Shown piece by piece: positions 25,737 to 32,442 of a stretch of 64,000 nt of DNA (position 1 is its first letter; each line of letters starts with the position of its first letter). The stretch is from Paramesorhizobium endophyticum (lineage in GTDB: Bacteria; Pseudomonadota; Alphaproteobacteria; Rhizobiales; Rhizobiaceae): contig NZ_BMHH01000002.1 in NCBI RefSeq assembly GCF_014640615.1, positions 62,001 through 126,000 on the forward strand, written 5' to 3'. The translations under genes were made by a program, and so were the position numbers. The notes beneath the pieces are model-generated. The model had not been told where the DNA came from, searched no databases, and saw only the letters and a program-made list of their open reading frames with translations.

Positions 25737-26204
25737 TCATGCCGTCCTCACGATGTTGGATTGCATCAGGAGGCCGAACGACCAGCACACCACGCTATTG
25801 GCCTCATCCATCACTTGGCTTGCCGATACGATATGGGCGATGAACTGCCGCTCTGATCCATCAGCAAGCGTGAGCATGAAGGCATAGGGATCAACGGCGC
25901 TCTCTGCGGTGAGCATGACTGCCTGTCCCGTATCCTGGCTATCCTGCGCCACCACCACCTCCATGGTGTAGGCAGGGCGAACCGCTTTCTCATGGTTCGG
26001 GATAGGTGGATTGTCCGGGTCGGTCGTATTGGGCAGTGTGGTATCGATGGTCTGCCATTCGCCACTGGTGCGGCCAAGGCTGGATAGGCCATTGACCTGC
26101 ACCCATGCCTCGCCCGCGAAGGCAGACGCATCGACCTGCTGGGCTAACCAGCCTGACCGAACCGCCCCTATGAACAGGGTCGTGCCTGACGTGGCGAAGA
26201 ACAT
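25737..26204 (-). CDS. Tail-tube-like protein, second paralogue
   Basis: 155 residues with the same plan as the next gene upstream: FATSGTTLFIGAV at the start, a WVQVNGLSSLG strand, a central immunoglobulin-like sheet and the C-terminal LLMQSNIVRTA (against LGINSNIVRQN in its partner). Major tail proteins that polymerise into the siphophage tube have this size and fold. The middle has diverged (TTLPNTTDPDNPPIPNHEKA), so the pair may form a tube plus a terminator, or a decorated tube. It lies 3 bases after its paralogue. Confidence 0.72.
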   Translation of the reverse strand: MFFATSGTTLFIGAVRSGWLAQQVDASAFAGEAWVQVNGLSSLGRTSGEWQTIDTTLPNTTDPDNPPIPNHEKAVRPAYTMEVVVAQDSQDTGQAVMLTAESAVDPYAFMLTLADGSERQFIAHIVSASQVMDEANSVVCWSFGLLMQSNIVRTA

Positions 26205-26207
26205 GGT

Positions 26208-26693
26208 TTACGATCCCGCCACGACTGGGTTCTGTCTGACGATGTTGCTGTTGATGCCAAGCGTAGCATTCAGCTTCGCCACGTTGTTGGCTGTGTCGAG
26301 ATGCTCGGCAGCGCTCATCACCTTGGCGATGAAGTAGCGTTCCGATGGTGATCCCCCAACAGGAGCATCATTGAAGACGACACGGAACGCATAATCGTGA
26401 ATGGTCCTCTCCGCTGCGATGAGCGCAATCTGGCCATCGTCGGCGTAGTCGATGCCAAGCACCATCTCTAGGTTTCCAGCGTTTCGTGTTCCCTTTAACT
26501 TCTGGGTTCGGTTGCGGCCTATGTCGTCAAAGGTGATCTCGGTTGCAGTGTCGCCAAAGGTGCCGACGCTCTCAAGATTGTTGATCTGGGTCCATGTCTG
26601 GCCTGCGAAGTCTTCGGCAACGAAATCGGTGGGCTTGGCCTCAAGCACCTCACCGATGTAGACCTTCGCGCCAGCGGTTGCGAAAATGGGCAT
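26208..26693 (-). CDS. Tail-tube (major tail) protein, first paralogue
   Basis: 161 residues: MPIFATAGAKVYIGEV, WTQINNLESVGTFGDTATEI, DIGRNRTQKLKGTRNAGNLE and DDGQIALIAAERTIHDYAFR, a pattern matching phage tail-tube proteins. It is the better match of the two paralogues to a canonical tube subunit. It follows the HNH gene by 3 bases and precedes the second paralogue by 3 bases. Confidence 0.8.
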   Translation of the reverse strand: MPIFATAGAKVYIGEVLEAKPTDFVAEDFAGQTWTQINNLESVGTFGDTATEITFDDIGRNRTQKLKGTRNAGNLEMVLGIDYADDGQIALIAAERTIHDYAFRVVFNDAPVGGSPSERYFIAKVMSAAEHLDTANNVAKLNATLGINSNIVRQNPVVAGS

Positions 26694-26696
26694 GGG

Positions 26697-27053
26697 TTAA
26701 CTCTTTCTCAGATTGCGCCGCTCTTCCGATTGCTTGGCGCTGGAATGACAAGGCGTGCATAGGGGCTGCCAGTTGGCGCGGTTCCAGAACAGCGCCTGGT
26801 TCCCCTTATGCGGCTGGATATGATCGACCAGCGTGGCCGGAGCGCCGCAACGGCGGCATGATGGATAGGTGGCGAGGAAAGCTTTGCTCTCCCGCTCCCA
26901 TTCGGCGGTGTAGCCACGCTGGCGGGCTGTCGGTCGCTTCTTGTCGAAGCGGGCTTTGCGCTCCCTCTCGCGCGCGGCGATATAGGCGCACTGCTCACCC
27001 GTCAGATGAGCCTTGCCGCAATATCCGCAGACTGAGGGAGCGCGAACCGGCAT
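26697..27053 (-). CDS. HNH endonuclease
   Basis: 118 residues with two zinc-binding CxxC pairs, CRRCGAPATLVDHIQPHKGN and LCTPCHSSAKQ, surrounding the His-Asn-His-type active site (DHIQPHKGN, NWQPLCTPCH). An extra CGYCGKAHL knuckle opens the protein. HNH enzymes next to terminase genes assist cos cleavage in HK97-like phages; here it sits between capsid and tube genes. The start shares one base with the capsid stop (TAATG). Confidence 0.88.
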   Translation of the reverse strand: MPVRAPSVCGYCGKAHLTGEQCAYIAARERERKARFDKKRPTARQRGYTAEWERESKAFLATYPSCRRCGAPATLVDHIQPHKGNQALFWNRANWQPLCTPCHSSAKQSEERRNLRKS

Positions 27054-28621
27054 TACGAACCGGCTCCCGCCGACTTGAGGAGAACCGTGGCCTCGGGCAA
27101 CACCACGCCACCCCCAACACGGCGGCGGGCCCGGATTTTAACGATGCCGTTATCGGCACCGGTAAACGGGTCAATCATGATCTCCGTCGCGATGCGGTCT
27201 ACAATTTGGTAGGTCTTGGCGATGTCACCGAATACCGCCTGAACGCCTGTCGTGGATGGACCTCCCGCCACGTCCAGTTCGTCCGCATCATAGACAGGCC
27301 GTCCCAAAAGGGTCGCCGGCTGACCATTGGCGAGGCTGTCGCTCCAGATGGTGCCGCGAGACGTGGAAGCGTCGGCAGCCTTGCGGATCGCGCCTTGAGT
27401 GCGGCGGTTGAGCATCCATGCGCCGTTGCGGGCGTATGCGGCGGGAAGCCTATAAAAGAGGTCGATAATGTCCTCTATCAGATTGCCCCCGGCGGCAATG
27501 CCGTCGAAGGCGTCAACATCGTCCAGCAGGCCAACGGGCTTCCCATTGCCGTCCCCAGTAAGAAATGCCGTGGCCTCGCCGCCTGCGAACTGCGTGGATA
27601 TTTGCGCCGAAAGATAGCTGTTCAGGTCAATGAAGCTGTCATCAAGCAGTTGCTGGCTGACGGGAACAACAACGGAATATTCGTGGACGCCAATCTTCTG
27701 CTGCTCGAAGGTCGGCTCGCTCGAAGGCCGCGAGCCTGTCTCCGTAACCCAGTTTCCCTGGAGGCGAGTACCAAGTTTCGGCAGCCAGATTTCAGTGGTG
27801 CCAATCGCGACACTCGATGCAAGCTGGCGCATCGGGTTGATTTCAACGAGCTTTTCAATGATCTGCGTCGAAATCGTCGGCGCGGTGACATAACCACCAG
27901 CCGAACCAGCGCCAAGATTGAGGGTTTTCCTGTCCTCGTTGTCGAGGGCGTGAACGCCTCCACGCAGATATGTGCGGAGCGCCTTCTCCTCGGCTTTGGC
28001 GTCGGCAGTCTCATCGTCGGCCTTACCGCTCGGGCGATTGAGCTTCGCCTCGATGCCGTCGATACGGTCGCCAAGCTTGGCGAGCGTTGTCACCGAATTC
28101 TCTAGGTTGCTCATTTTGGTTGTGATGACCGCAAGCGCGGCTTCGTGCTCTTCGGGCATGTTGCCCTCCTTTCCGGCCTGCGCGGCCTTTGCGGACGTAA
28201 TCCGCGCGCCGGGATGGCACGGGACCGCCACAATCGAGATTTCCATCAAATCGACTTCGGAGATGGTGCGACCGCCGCCCCTACGTGCTACGGCCTTCCG
28301 AGTGGCGAAACCGATGCTTAGGCCGGTGACTGCCTTCTCGCGGACCATGGCCCGGACCTCCGCCGCCCGCGCTACATCGTTGACGAGAAGACGGCCCCGG
28401 ACCTCCAAGCCCTTGGCGGTTTCGGTGATGCTGTCCCACACCCCAACGGTTTCGCGCTGATCGTGTCCGAACAGCATGGGTATGGGAGCGGACGCACTCT
28501 TGAAAGCATGGGGTAGGATTTCGTCGCCTACCATGTCGGGCGAGCCGAACGGCCAAGCGATGCCGGTGACCTCTCCCGCGTCCGATACGGTGAAGGAAGA
28601 TTTGAATTCAAGCCGGTCCAT
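27053..28621 (-). CDS. Prohead protease-major capsid fusion (HK97 type)
   Basis: 522 residues. Residues 1-150 are an HK97-type prohead protease with His53 (MLFGHDQRETVG), Ser102 (TGLSIGF) and Glu127 (DLMEISIVAVP) as the likely catalytic set. From 155 on it is a delta-domain coiled region and then the HK97 capsid fold (LNLGAGSAGGYVTAPTIST ... VSQQLLDDSFIDLNSYLSAQ ... FLTGDGNGKPVGLL). The two functions are usually separate genes. A strong ribosome-binding site and ATG occur in frame at the junction (see separate entry), so free capsid could be made too. The ATG at 28621 shares one base with the upstream stop; GTG at 28624 is an alternative. Confidence 0.9.
   Translation of the reverse strand: MDRLEFKSSFTVSDAGEVTGIAWPFGSPDMVGDEILPHAFKSASAPIPMLFGHDQRETVGVWDSITETAKGLEVRGRLLVNDVARAAEVRAMVREKAVTGLSIGFATRKAVARRGGGRTISEVDLMEISIVAVPCHPGARITSAKAAQAGKEGNMPEEHEAALAVITTKMSNLENSVTTLAKLGDRIDGIEAKLNRPSGKADDETADAKAEEKALRTYLRGGVHALDNEDRKTLNLGAGSAGGYVTAPTISTQIIEKLVEINPMRQLASSVAIGTTEIWLPKLGTRLQGNWVTETGSRPSSEPTFEQQKIGVHEYSVVVPVSQQLLDDSFIDLNSYLSAQISTQFAGGEATAFLTGDGNGKPVGLLDDVDAFDGIAAGGNLIEDIIDLFYRLPAAYARNGAWMLNRRTQGAIRKAADASTSRGTIWSDSLANGQPATLLGRPVYDADELDVAGGPSTTGVQAVFGDIAKTYQIVDRIATEIMIDPFTGADNGIVKIRARRRVGGGVVLPEATVLLKSAGAGS
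28157..28171 (-). promoter_or_regulatory. Internal ribosome-binding site and start in the protease-capsid gene
   Basis: On the minus strand AAGGAGG (28171-28165) lies 5 bases before an in-frame ATG (28159-28157), codon 155 of the fusion. Initiation there would give a 368-residue capsid protein without the protease domain. Confidence 0.65.
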
Positions 28622-28749
28622 CACTCAGCCCCCAGAAACGCCGCGGTGACTTGGGAAGTCATCACAATGCCGCCTTGGATTGCCGCCGCGGCCATGAGAA
28701 GCATGACAAGCAAGCCGAACGCGCCAATGAGAAATTGCTTGAAGCTCAT
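28621..28749 (-). CDS. 42-residue single-span membrane protein
   Basis: MSFKQFLIGAFGLLVMLLMA followed by AAAIQGGIVMTSQVTAAFLG: one long hydrophobic helix with a short charged N terminus. It overlaps the stop of the preceding gene by 4 bases and the capsid start by one base. It might be a holin-type peptide, although a single span between portal and capsid genes is not the usual lysis context, and no endolysin is present. No family is recognised. Confidence 0.65.
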   Translation of the reverse strand: MSFKQFLIGAFGLLVMLLMAAAAIQGGIVMTSQVTAAFLGAE

Positions 28750-29141
28750 TGCGCGCTCCCCGAACGGAAGGCGCTGCGGTCGGCGGCAAAGGCGTCCACC
28801 TGGGCCTGTATCCACGTCCCGGCGGACAGGACGCGCACCACGTTGCGGTGATTGAACGGAACTGGCTGGCCGTTTTCCAATATCTCCCAGCGCTGCACGA
28901 GGCGGGCGAGGCAGCCGATCCGGGCGCGCTCACGGTCTCCCGCTGAAACCGTGCCGTCCGAGCGGGTGCGATCGATAAGCTCCTCGCTCATGGCAATGCG
29001 CGCGTCGTGCGCCGTCTTGCTGTCCGGCCCGACGATCCATAATTTGATGCCGGTCGGCTTGCCCGTCACGGGATCGACAAGCTCAAGCTCTCGGCCACGG
29101 TCCTGGTCGGCAATGTTGGAGAGGATGTCACTCAGATCCAT
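28746..29141 (-). CDS. Phage structural-operon protein of unknown function
   Basis: 131 residues, MDLSDILSNIADQDRGRELE ... DPVTGKPTGIKLWIVGPDSK ... RLVQRWEILENGQPVPFNHR ... VLSAGTWIQAQVDAF. The pattern of a short sheet followed by helices and WEILENGQPVPF resembles tail-assembly chaperones of alphaproteobacterial siphophages, but here it directly follows the portal. The start at 29141 lies 14 bases inside the portal gene; longer readings to 29273 have no ribosome-binding site. Confidence 0.65.
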   Translation of the reverse strand: MDLSDILSNIADQDRGRELELVDPVTGKPTGIKLWIVGPDSKTAHDARIAMSEELIDRTRSDGTVSAGDRERARIGCLARLVQRWEILENGQPVPFNHRNVVRVLSAGTWIQAQVDAFAADRSAFRSGSAQ

Positions 29142-30399
29142 TATCGTGCTCCGTTGTGCTCCCCAATTTTGGGGGCCGCAAATCATCTGGGTTTTTTCCG
29201 GTTTCGGAATTTTCCTCGGCGCTGGGGGAGCCCGGCTGACTCGCCCCGGTATTCGGGTTGGCGAAGGTGTCACCCTCCGCGTAGGGCGGCAGGCCCTCCC
29301 ACTCGCGGGCTTCGTTCGGATTGATCACGCGCGCGGAAATCAGCGAGGAATACGCGGTGGCACGCTGCGCAAGGTCGGCGCGGGTCAGGTCGTCCCTGTC
29401 GAACTCGACCTTCCAGTTCTTCCGCTCTTCCTTGCTGAACAAGGCGCGGTTGAGCGCCGCCTCAAGTGCGCGTATCCACGGTTCAAGGGTGTAGGAAAGA
29501 AATTCCTTCGCCTTCTGCTCGCTGTTCGACCAGGTGGCGCGGGTCAGGTCGCCAATCATCGGCGCGGGGATATTGAAGGCTCGCGCTATCTCTTCGATCT
29601 GGAAACGACGAAGCTCCAGAAACTGGGCGTCGGTCGATGTGAGGGTGATGGGCGACCAGTCCGTCTCATCGTACAAAACTGCCGTGCCGCCGCTCTTTCC
29701 GCCGCCTTCGTGAGCTTTCTTCCATCCGGCAATCATCCTTTTGACGCCTTCATCCCCCAGCGGCTTCTTCGTCTTCAGGATGCCGGACGGCCTCGCGCCA
29801 TTGGCGAACAGATTGACGGCGTAGCTCTCCATGACATGGGCGGCGGTGATGGCCTGCCGGGCGAGCGTGAGCGGGCTGCGGCTGAATGCCCCGCGAAGGT
29901 GGATCACATCATCGGATTTGATCACCCGGCTATTGAGCCGGTATGTCGGCTCGCCCGTTCCCTGCGGGCTATACTGAACGCCGATATTGCCGGGATCGTA
30001 ATGGATGATCTCGAACGGCCTGCCGCCGACGCGATTTACCCAGGCGAAGCCGCCAGCGTCATGGCACAGCGCTTCCGCCACCAGATCGCGGATGAGATCG
30101 AAGCCGGAAAGCCAGTCATTTGCTTGCCCGGAGAGAAGCGCATAGGCCGGATGGCTTGTGTCGGCTTCTTCCTTGCCGTCCGCGCCGACATGCACCACCT
30201 TGATTTCCAGCGTGGCGACCGCCTCAGAGATGACGCGGATGGCGGCGCTGACAGCGGGAACGGTCAGAGCGGTGGCGGCGGAAACGAGTGGGATACCGGC
30301 AATCGATCCGGTGAATAGCTCGCTCAACCAGTCCTCCGGAACGGCGGTCCCGGATTTCTTTTCAACTGGTGTAGAACGTGAAAAGGGCCATAGCTTCAT
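29128..30399 (-). CDS. Phage portal protein (HK97 family)
   Basis: 423 residues forming the dodecameric channel at one capsid vertex. Recognisable blocks are LVSAATALTVPAVSAAIRVI near the start, PFEIIHYDPGNIGVQYSPQG in the wing, the stem-side VMESYAVNLFANGARPSGIL and the helix RFQIEEIARAFNIPAPMIGD with the NSEQKAKEFLSYTLEPWIRA segment. It is the first gene of the structural operon, with an 8-base-arm inverted repeat just upstream. The C-terminal extension (SQPGSPSAEENSETGKNPDD) is low complexity. Confidence 0.93.
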   Translation of the reverse strand: MKLWPFSRSTPVEKKSGTAVPEDWLSELFTGSIAGIPLVSAATALTVPAVSAAIRVISEAVATLEIKVVHVGADGKEEADTSHPAYALLSGQANDWLSGFDLIRDLVAEALCHDAGGFAWVNRVGGRPFEIIHYDPGNIGVQYSPQGTGEPTYRLNSRVIKSDDVIHLRGAFSRSPLTLARQAITAAHVMESYAVNLFANGARPSGILKTKKPLGDEGVKRMIAGWKKAHEGGGKSGGTAVLYDETDWSPITLTSTDAQFLELRRFQIEEIARAFNIPAPMIGDLTRATWSNSEQKAKEFLSYTLEPWIRALEAALNRALFSKEERKNWKVEFDRDDLTRADLAQRATAYSSLISARVINPNEAREWEGLPPYAEGDTFANPNTGASQPGSPSAEENSETGKNPDDLRPPKLGSTTEHDNGSE

Positions 30400-30415
30400 G
30401 ACCTCGAAGATGAGC

Positions 30416-30440
30416 GGGAATGGTGCTAAAATCCATTCCC
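30416..30440. promoter_or_regulatory. Inverted repeat upstream of the portal gene
   Basis: GGGAATGG and its complement (30433-30440) flank 9 bases, 17 bases before the portal start, next to an AT-rich stretch at 30441-30478 that could hold the structural-operon promoter. Candidate site for an element-encoded activator or repressor. Confidence 0.5.
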
Positions 30441-30478
30441 TGAAATGCAGTTATTCTTTTTAAAATCAATTAGTTGTT

Positions 30479-30721
30479 CTATTTGGTCCGTGGCCGCGCG
30501 AGCCACACGACGATTTCGGTTTTCGTAGCATAGAGCCGCCCGCCGCGTCTACGGGCCGGGAATGTCGGGTCGCTCTTTTCGAGCTTGCACACGAAGCTGC
30601 TGGACGTTCCCATGAAGCGACCGATGGCCGATGGCCCCCACAGGCTTTCACGCGCAAGGGAACTTCCTGCATTGCAGGGTGTCGTTATCTGGTCGAACTT
30701 TGCCGGGGTGAGTTCCGTCAA
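30479..30721 (-). CDS. Winged-helix DNA-binding protein (AlpA/Nu1-like)
   Basis: 80 residues with a MerR/excisionase-type winged helix in the C-terminal half: GPSAIGRFMGTSSSFVCKLE, then FPARRRGGRLYATKTEIVVW. This is close in style to phage Nu1-type terminase recognition domains and to AlpA regulators. The start is TTG at 30721, chosen because it overlaps the previous gene's stop by 4 bases (TTGA). It is immediately upstream of the portal operon, so control of late genes or of packaging is plausible. Confidence 0.7.
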   Translation of the reverse strand: MTELTPAKFDQITTPCNAGSSLARESLWGPSAIGRFMGTSSSFVCKLEKSDPTFPARRRGGRLYATKTEIVVWLARPRTK

Positions 30722-30885
30722 CGCGATGCCCCCGCTTTGATGAGATGGCTTTCCTTGATGGCTTTGACCGCCTCGACGGGCGAAAGGCCGAATTGCTTCC
30801 TGAGATATGGGATAACAGGGCGAGGTTTAGCGGTATCCGGCGTCGTCGCCAGCCAGATTGCCGCCTGGTTCACTGGCTCAGTCAT
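30718..30885 (-). CDS. 55-residue hypothetical protein of the element
   Basis: The ORF begins MTEPVNQAAIWLATTPDTAK and contains VIPYLRKQFGLSPVEAVKAI; a helix-loop-helix with a basic face can be drawn, similar to small phage regulators that precede a winged-helix gene. It is coupled to the next gene by a TTGA overlap. No firm family. Confidence 0.62.
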   Translation of the reverse strand: MTEPVNQAAIWLATTPDTAKPRPVIPYLRKQFGLSPVEAVKAIKESHLIKAGASR

Positions 30886-30951
30886 GGCGTCCCTCCGCGA
30901 TTTTCCGGGGAAGTATCCCCCGGGTAAAAGGCAACAAAAACAACATAAAAC

Positions 30952-31089
30952 TTCAACGGATGTTCAACGGACGTTCAACCATATTGCTGCCGGTGAGATT
31001 TGGCCTGCGTTACCGGTAACGGGGGTAACGTTACCGGTAACGTCACGCGTGACGAGCGTGACTGTCACGTGACAGGCCGTGACGTCACG
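30952..31089. repeat. Cluster of 11-base direct repeats and five perfect palindromes
   Basis: TTCAACGGATG (30952), TTCAACGGACG (30963) and TTCAACC (30974) are in tandem. They are followed by palindromes CGTTACCGGTAACG (31008-31021), ACGTTACCGGTAACGT (31028-31043), CGTCACGCGTGACG (31041-31054), CTGTCACGTGACAG (31062-31075) and CGTGACGTCACG (31078-31089). This fills the gap between genes at 30886 and 31118. The CGTCACG word also makes up the iterons at 31471-31610. Candidate replication origin or master control region. Confidence 0.75.
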
Positions 31090-31118
31090 TGAATTTCCTG
31101 CACCTAGGCGGCTCAATC

Positions 31119-31418
31119 TCATGCTGCGCCTCCCGTTCCGTATCCGCTGTAGCTGAGGCGGATCATTTCGTGCTGCACAGCCTCCCAGAACGCGCCCAAT
31201 TGCTCATCCTGCTCTTTTTCGGGGATGCCAGCCCGTTCCAGGCTGCGGATCACGCTGTCCGTGACTTGGCTGCGGTAATGAACGGCGGCGCGCTCGGTGG
31301 GCTTGTCCAGCATCTTTGCTGCCACCTCACGAATGCGACCGACACGCTTCACCATCGGGAAAACAATGACCTGTCGGGGAGGCTGCCACGAGAACAGCGG
31401 GAGGTTATCGGTCGGCAT
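31119..31418 (-). CDS. DUF6074-like protein
   Basis: 99 residues with LPLFSWQPPRQVIVFPMVKR, VGRIREVAAKMLDKPTERAA and the end MIRLSYSGYGTGGAA, a pattern seen in a family of rhizobial genomic-island and phage proteins of unknown function (DUF6074, named from memory). Predicted all-helical after a short proline-rich start. It lies between two repeat clusters in the control region of the element. Confidence 0.7.
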   Translation of the reverse strand: MPTDNLPLFSWQPPRQVIVFPMVKRVGRIREVAAKMLDKPTERAAVHYRSQVTDSVIRSLERAGIPEKEQDEQLGAFWEAVQHEMIRLSYSGYGTGGAA

Positions 31419-31470
31419 GGCTGCTGCTCCGCTTACTGCTGCGCGCTGTAGGGGTATGGTAGAATAAGGA

Positions 31471-31610
31471 TGTCACGAAAACCGTGACGAACTTATTTGA
31501 TGAATGGGCGATTTCGTCACGGTTTTTAGGACAGCGCGTCACGGTTTTCATGACAGGGCCTCCATATTCGTCACGGTTTTTAGGACAGGGACGTCACGGA
31601 AAGCGTGACG
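31471..31610. repeat. Iteron-like CGTCACGG repeats
   Basis: CGTCACGGTTTTTAGGACAG occurs at 31515-31534 and 31569-31588, a variant with CATGACAG at 31537-31556, and inverted-repeat versions at 31472-31488 and 31592-31610 (CGTCACG-GAAAG-CGTGACG). The rightmost copies lie inside the 3' end of the next gene, where they encode VLKTVT. Confidence 0.8.
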
Positions 31611-32084
31611 GGGTTTCGTTTTTTGGCCGTTGCTCCCGCGTGGGTTGTTAGAGGGTGCCATCTGCACGGGGAAGTCATTTCCGGGACGCCAATCCCGGTA
31701 TAGCTTTCGACCGTCGCGCTCGGCACCTGGCATTTTCAATTCCGTGATTTCGTAGGCCGGGGCTTTTGCTGCGCCCTCTACCCCGAGGTGGGCGTGTTCG
31801 GTTTGGACGATAAATCCCTTGCGCTGAAGTTCGCGGAATGCCTCCGCAGCGGTGTCGGGGCGCACCCCTAACTTCGCCGCCGCCTGCCGAACACTCAGTC
31901 TGATCTTGCCATTATTGTTGGCGTCGGCCCCGCGCCATTCCAGCTTAAGCCACGGATAAAGAGCCTGCGCGGTTGAGGTGAGTGCGCGCCACGCCGGTTC
32001 CTCCATGGTGTTGCGGATAAGCTTCGTCCAATGCTCGTTGCCGGAAGCGCCGGGCGAACGGCCTTTGCTATCTCTCTTCGCCAT
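31548..32084 (-). CDS. Winged-helix protein with repeat-encoded tail, possible replication initiator
   Basis: 178 residues. The middle is a winged helix-turn-helix (KIRLSVRQAAAKLGVRPDTA, then AEAFRELQRKGFIVQTEHAH), preceded by WTKLIRNTMEEPAWRALTST, a pattern common to hypothetical proteins of rhizobial genomic islands. The C-terminal PVLKTVTNMEALS is encoded by the CGTCACG iterons. A DNA-binding protein overlapping iterons is the layout of replication initiators and autoregulators, but no known Rep domain is recognised. The start at 32084 lies 2 bases after the alpA-like stop. Confidence 0.72.
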   Translation of the reverse strand: MAKRDSKGRSPGASGNEHWTKLIRNTMEEPAWRALTSTAQALYPWLKLEWRGADANNNGKIRLSVRQAAAKLGVRPDTAAEAFRELQRKGFIVQTEHAHLGVEGAAKAPAYEITELKMPGAERDGRKLYRDWRPGNDFPVQMAPSNNPRGSNGQKTKPRHAFRDVPVLKTVTNMEALS

Positions 32085-32086
32085 CG

Positions 32087-32311
32087 TCAGTGAACTCCCG
32101 CCTGGTCCCGCAGTGAAATGCGGCCCTCGATCCAAGCTTGAACTTCGTCGGCAATGAAGGCTTTCCGAATGCCGTCATCGCTAAGGGAGATTGGCTTTGG
32201 AAATTCGCCCTTCTTGACCTTGAGCCATAGGGTGCTGCGGGAAAGCGAGGTGAGGGAACACACATCGCGGATACTGATTAACTGCTTAAACGAACTCAGA
32301 GATTTCGACAT
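32087..32311 (-). CDS. AlpA family transcriptional regulator / excisionase-like
   Basis: 74 residues with the AlpA winged helix: LISIRDVCSLTSLSRSTLWL then KVKKGEFPKPISLSDDGIRK and AFIADEVQAWIEGRI. In phage satellites AlpA activates or directs excision and often lies beside int. The start at 32311 has GGAG just upstream; a TTG at 32326 precedes that site. It is followed 2 bases later by the winged-helix gene, so the two are co-transcribed. 131 bases without a gene separate it from int. Confidence 0.88.
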   Translation of the reverse strand: MSKSLSSFKQLISIRDVCSLTSLSRSTLWLKVKKGEFPKPISLSDDGIRKAFIADEVQAWIEGRISLRDQAGVH

Positions 32312-32442
32312 AGCTTCTCCGTTCAAGGGCGATCTATTAACTGGCGTTAATATAGCCCAAGTTGATTCGCACGATAAGGTTCCACCCTGTCTAAAAGGGT
32401 ATTTTAGCGCATATTCTGTGGATAAGTTTCGGTTCCGTTCGG

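Noticed and set aside
26594-28105. 503-codon plus-strand frame over capsid, HNH and tube genes
   Set aside because: Opposite to the strongly supported structural operon, with no recognisable product.
28621-28749. Holin assignment for the 42-residue membrane protein
   Set aside because: A single helix is compatible with some holins, but there is no endolysin and the position between portal-proximal and capsid genes is not a lysis cassette, so it is left as unknown.
31471-31610. CRISPR-like repeat spacing
   Set aside because: Copies are 20 bases with 2-13-base gaps and no spacers of uniform length, and no cas genes are present; iterons fit better.
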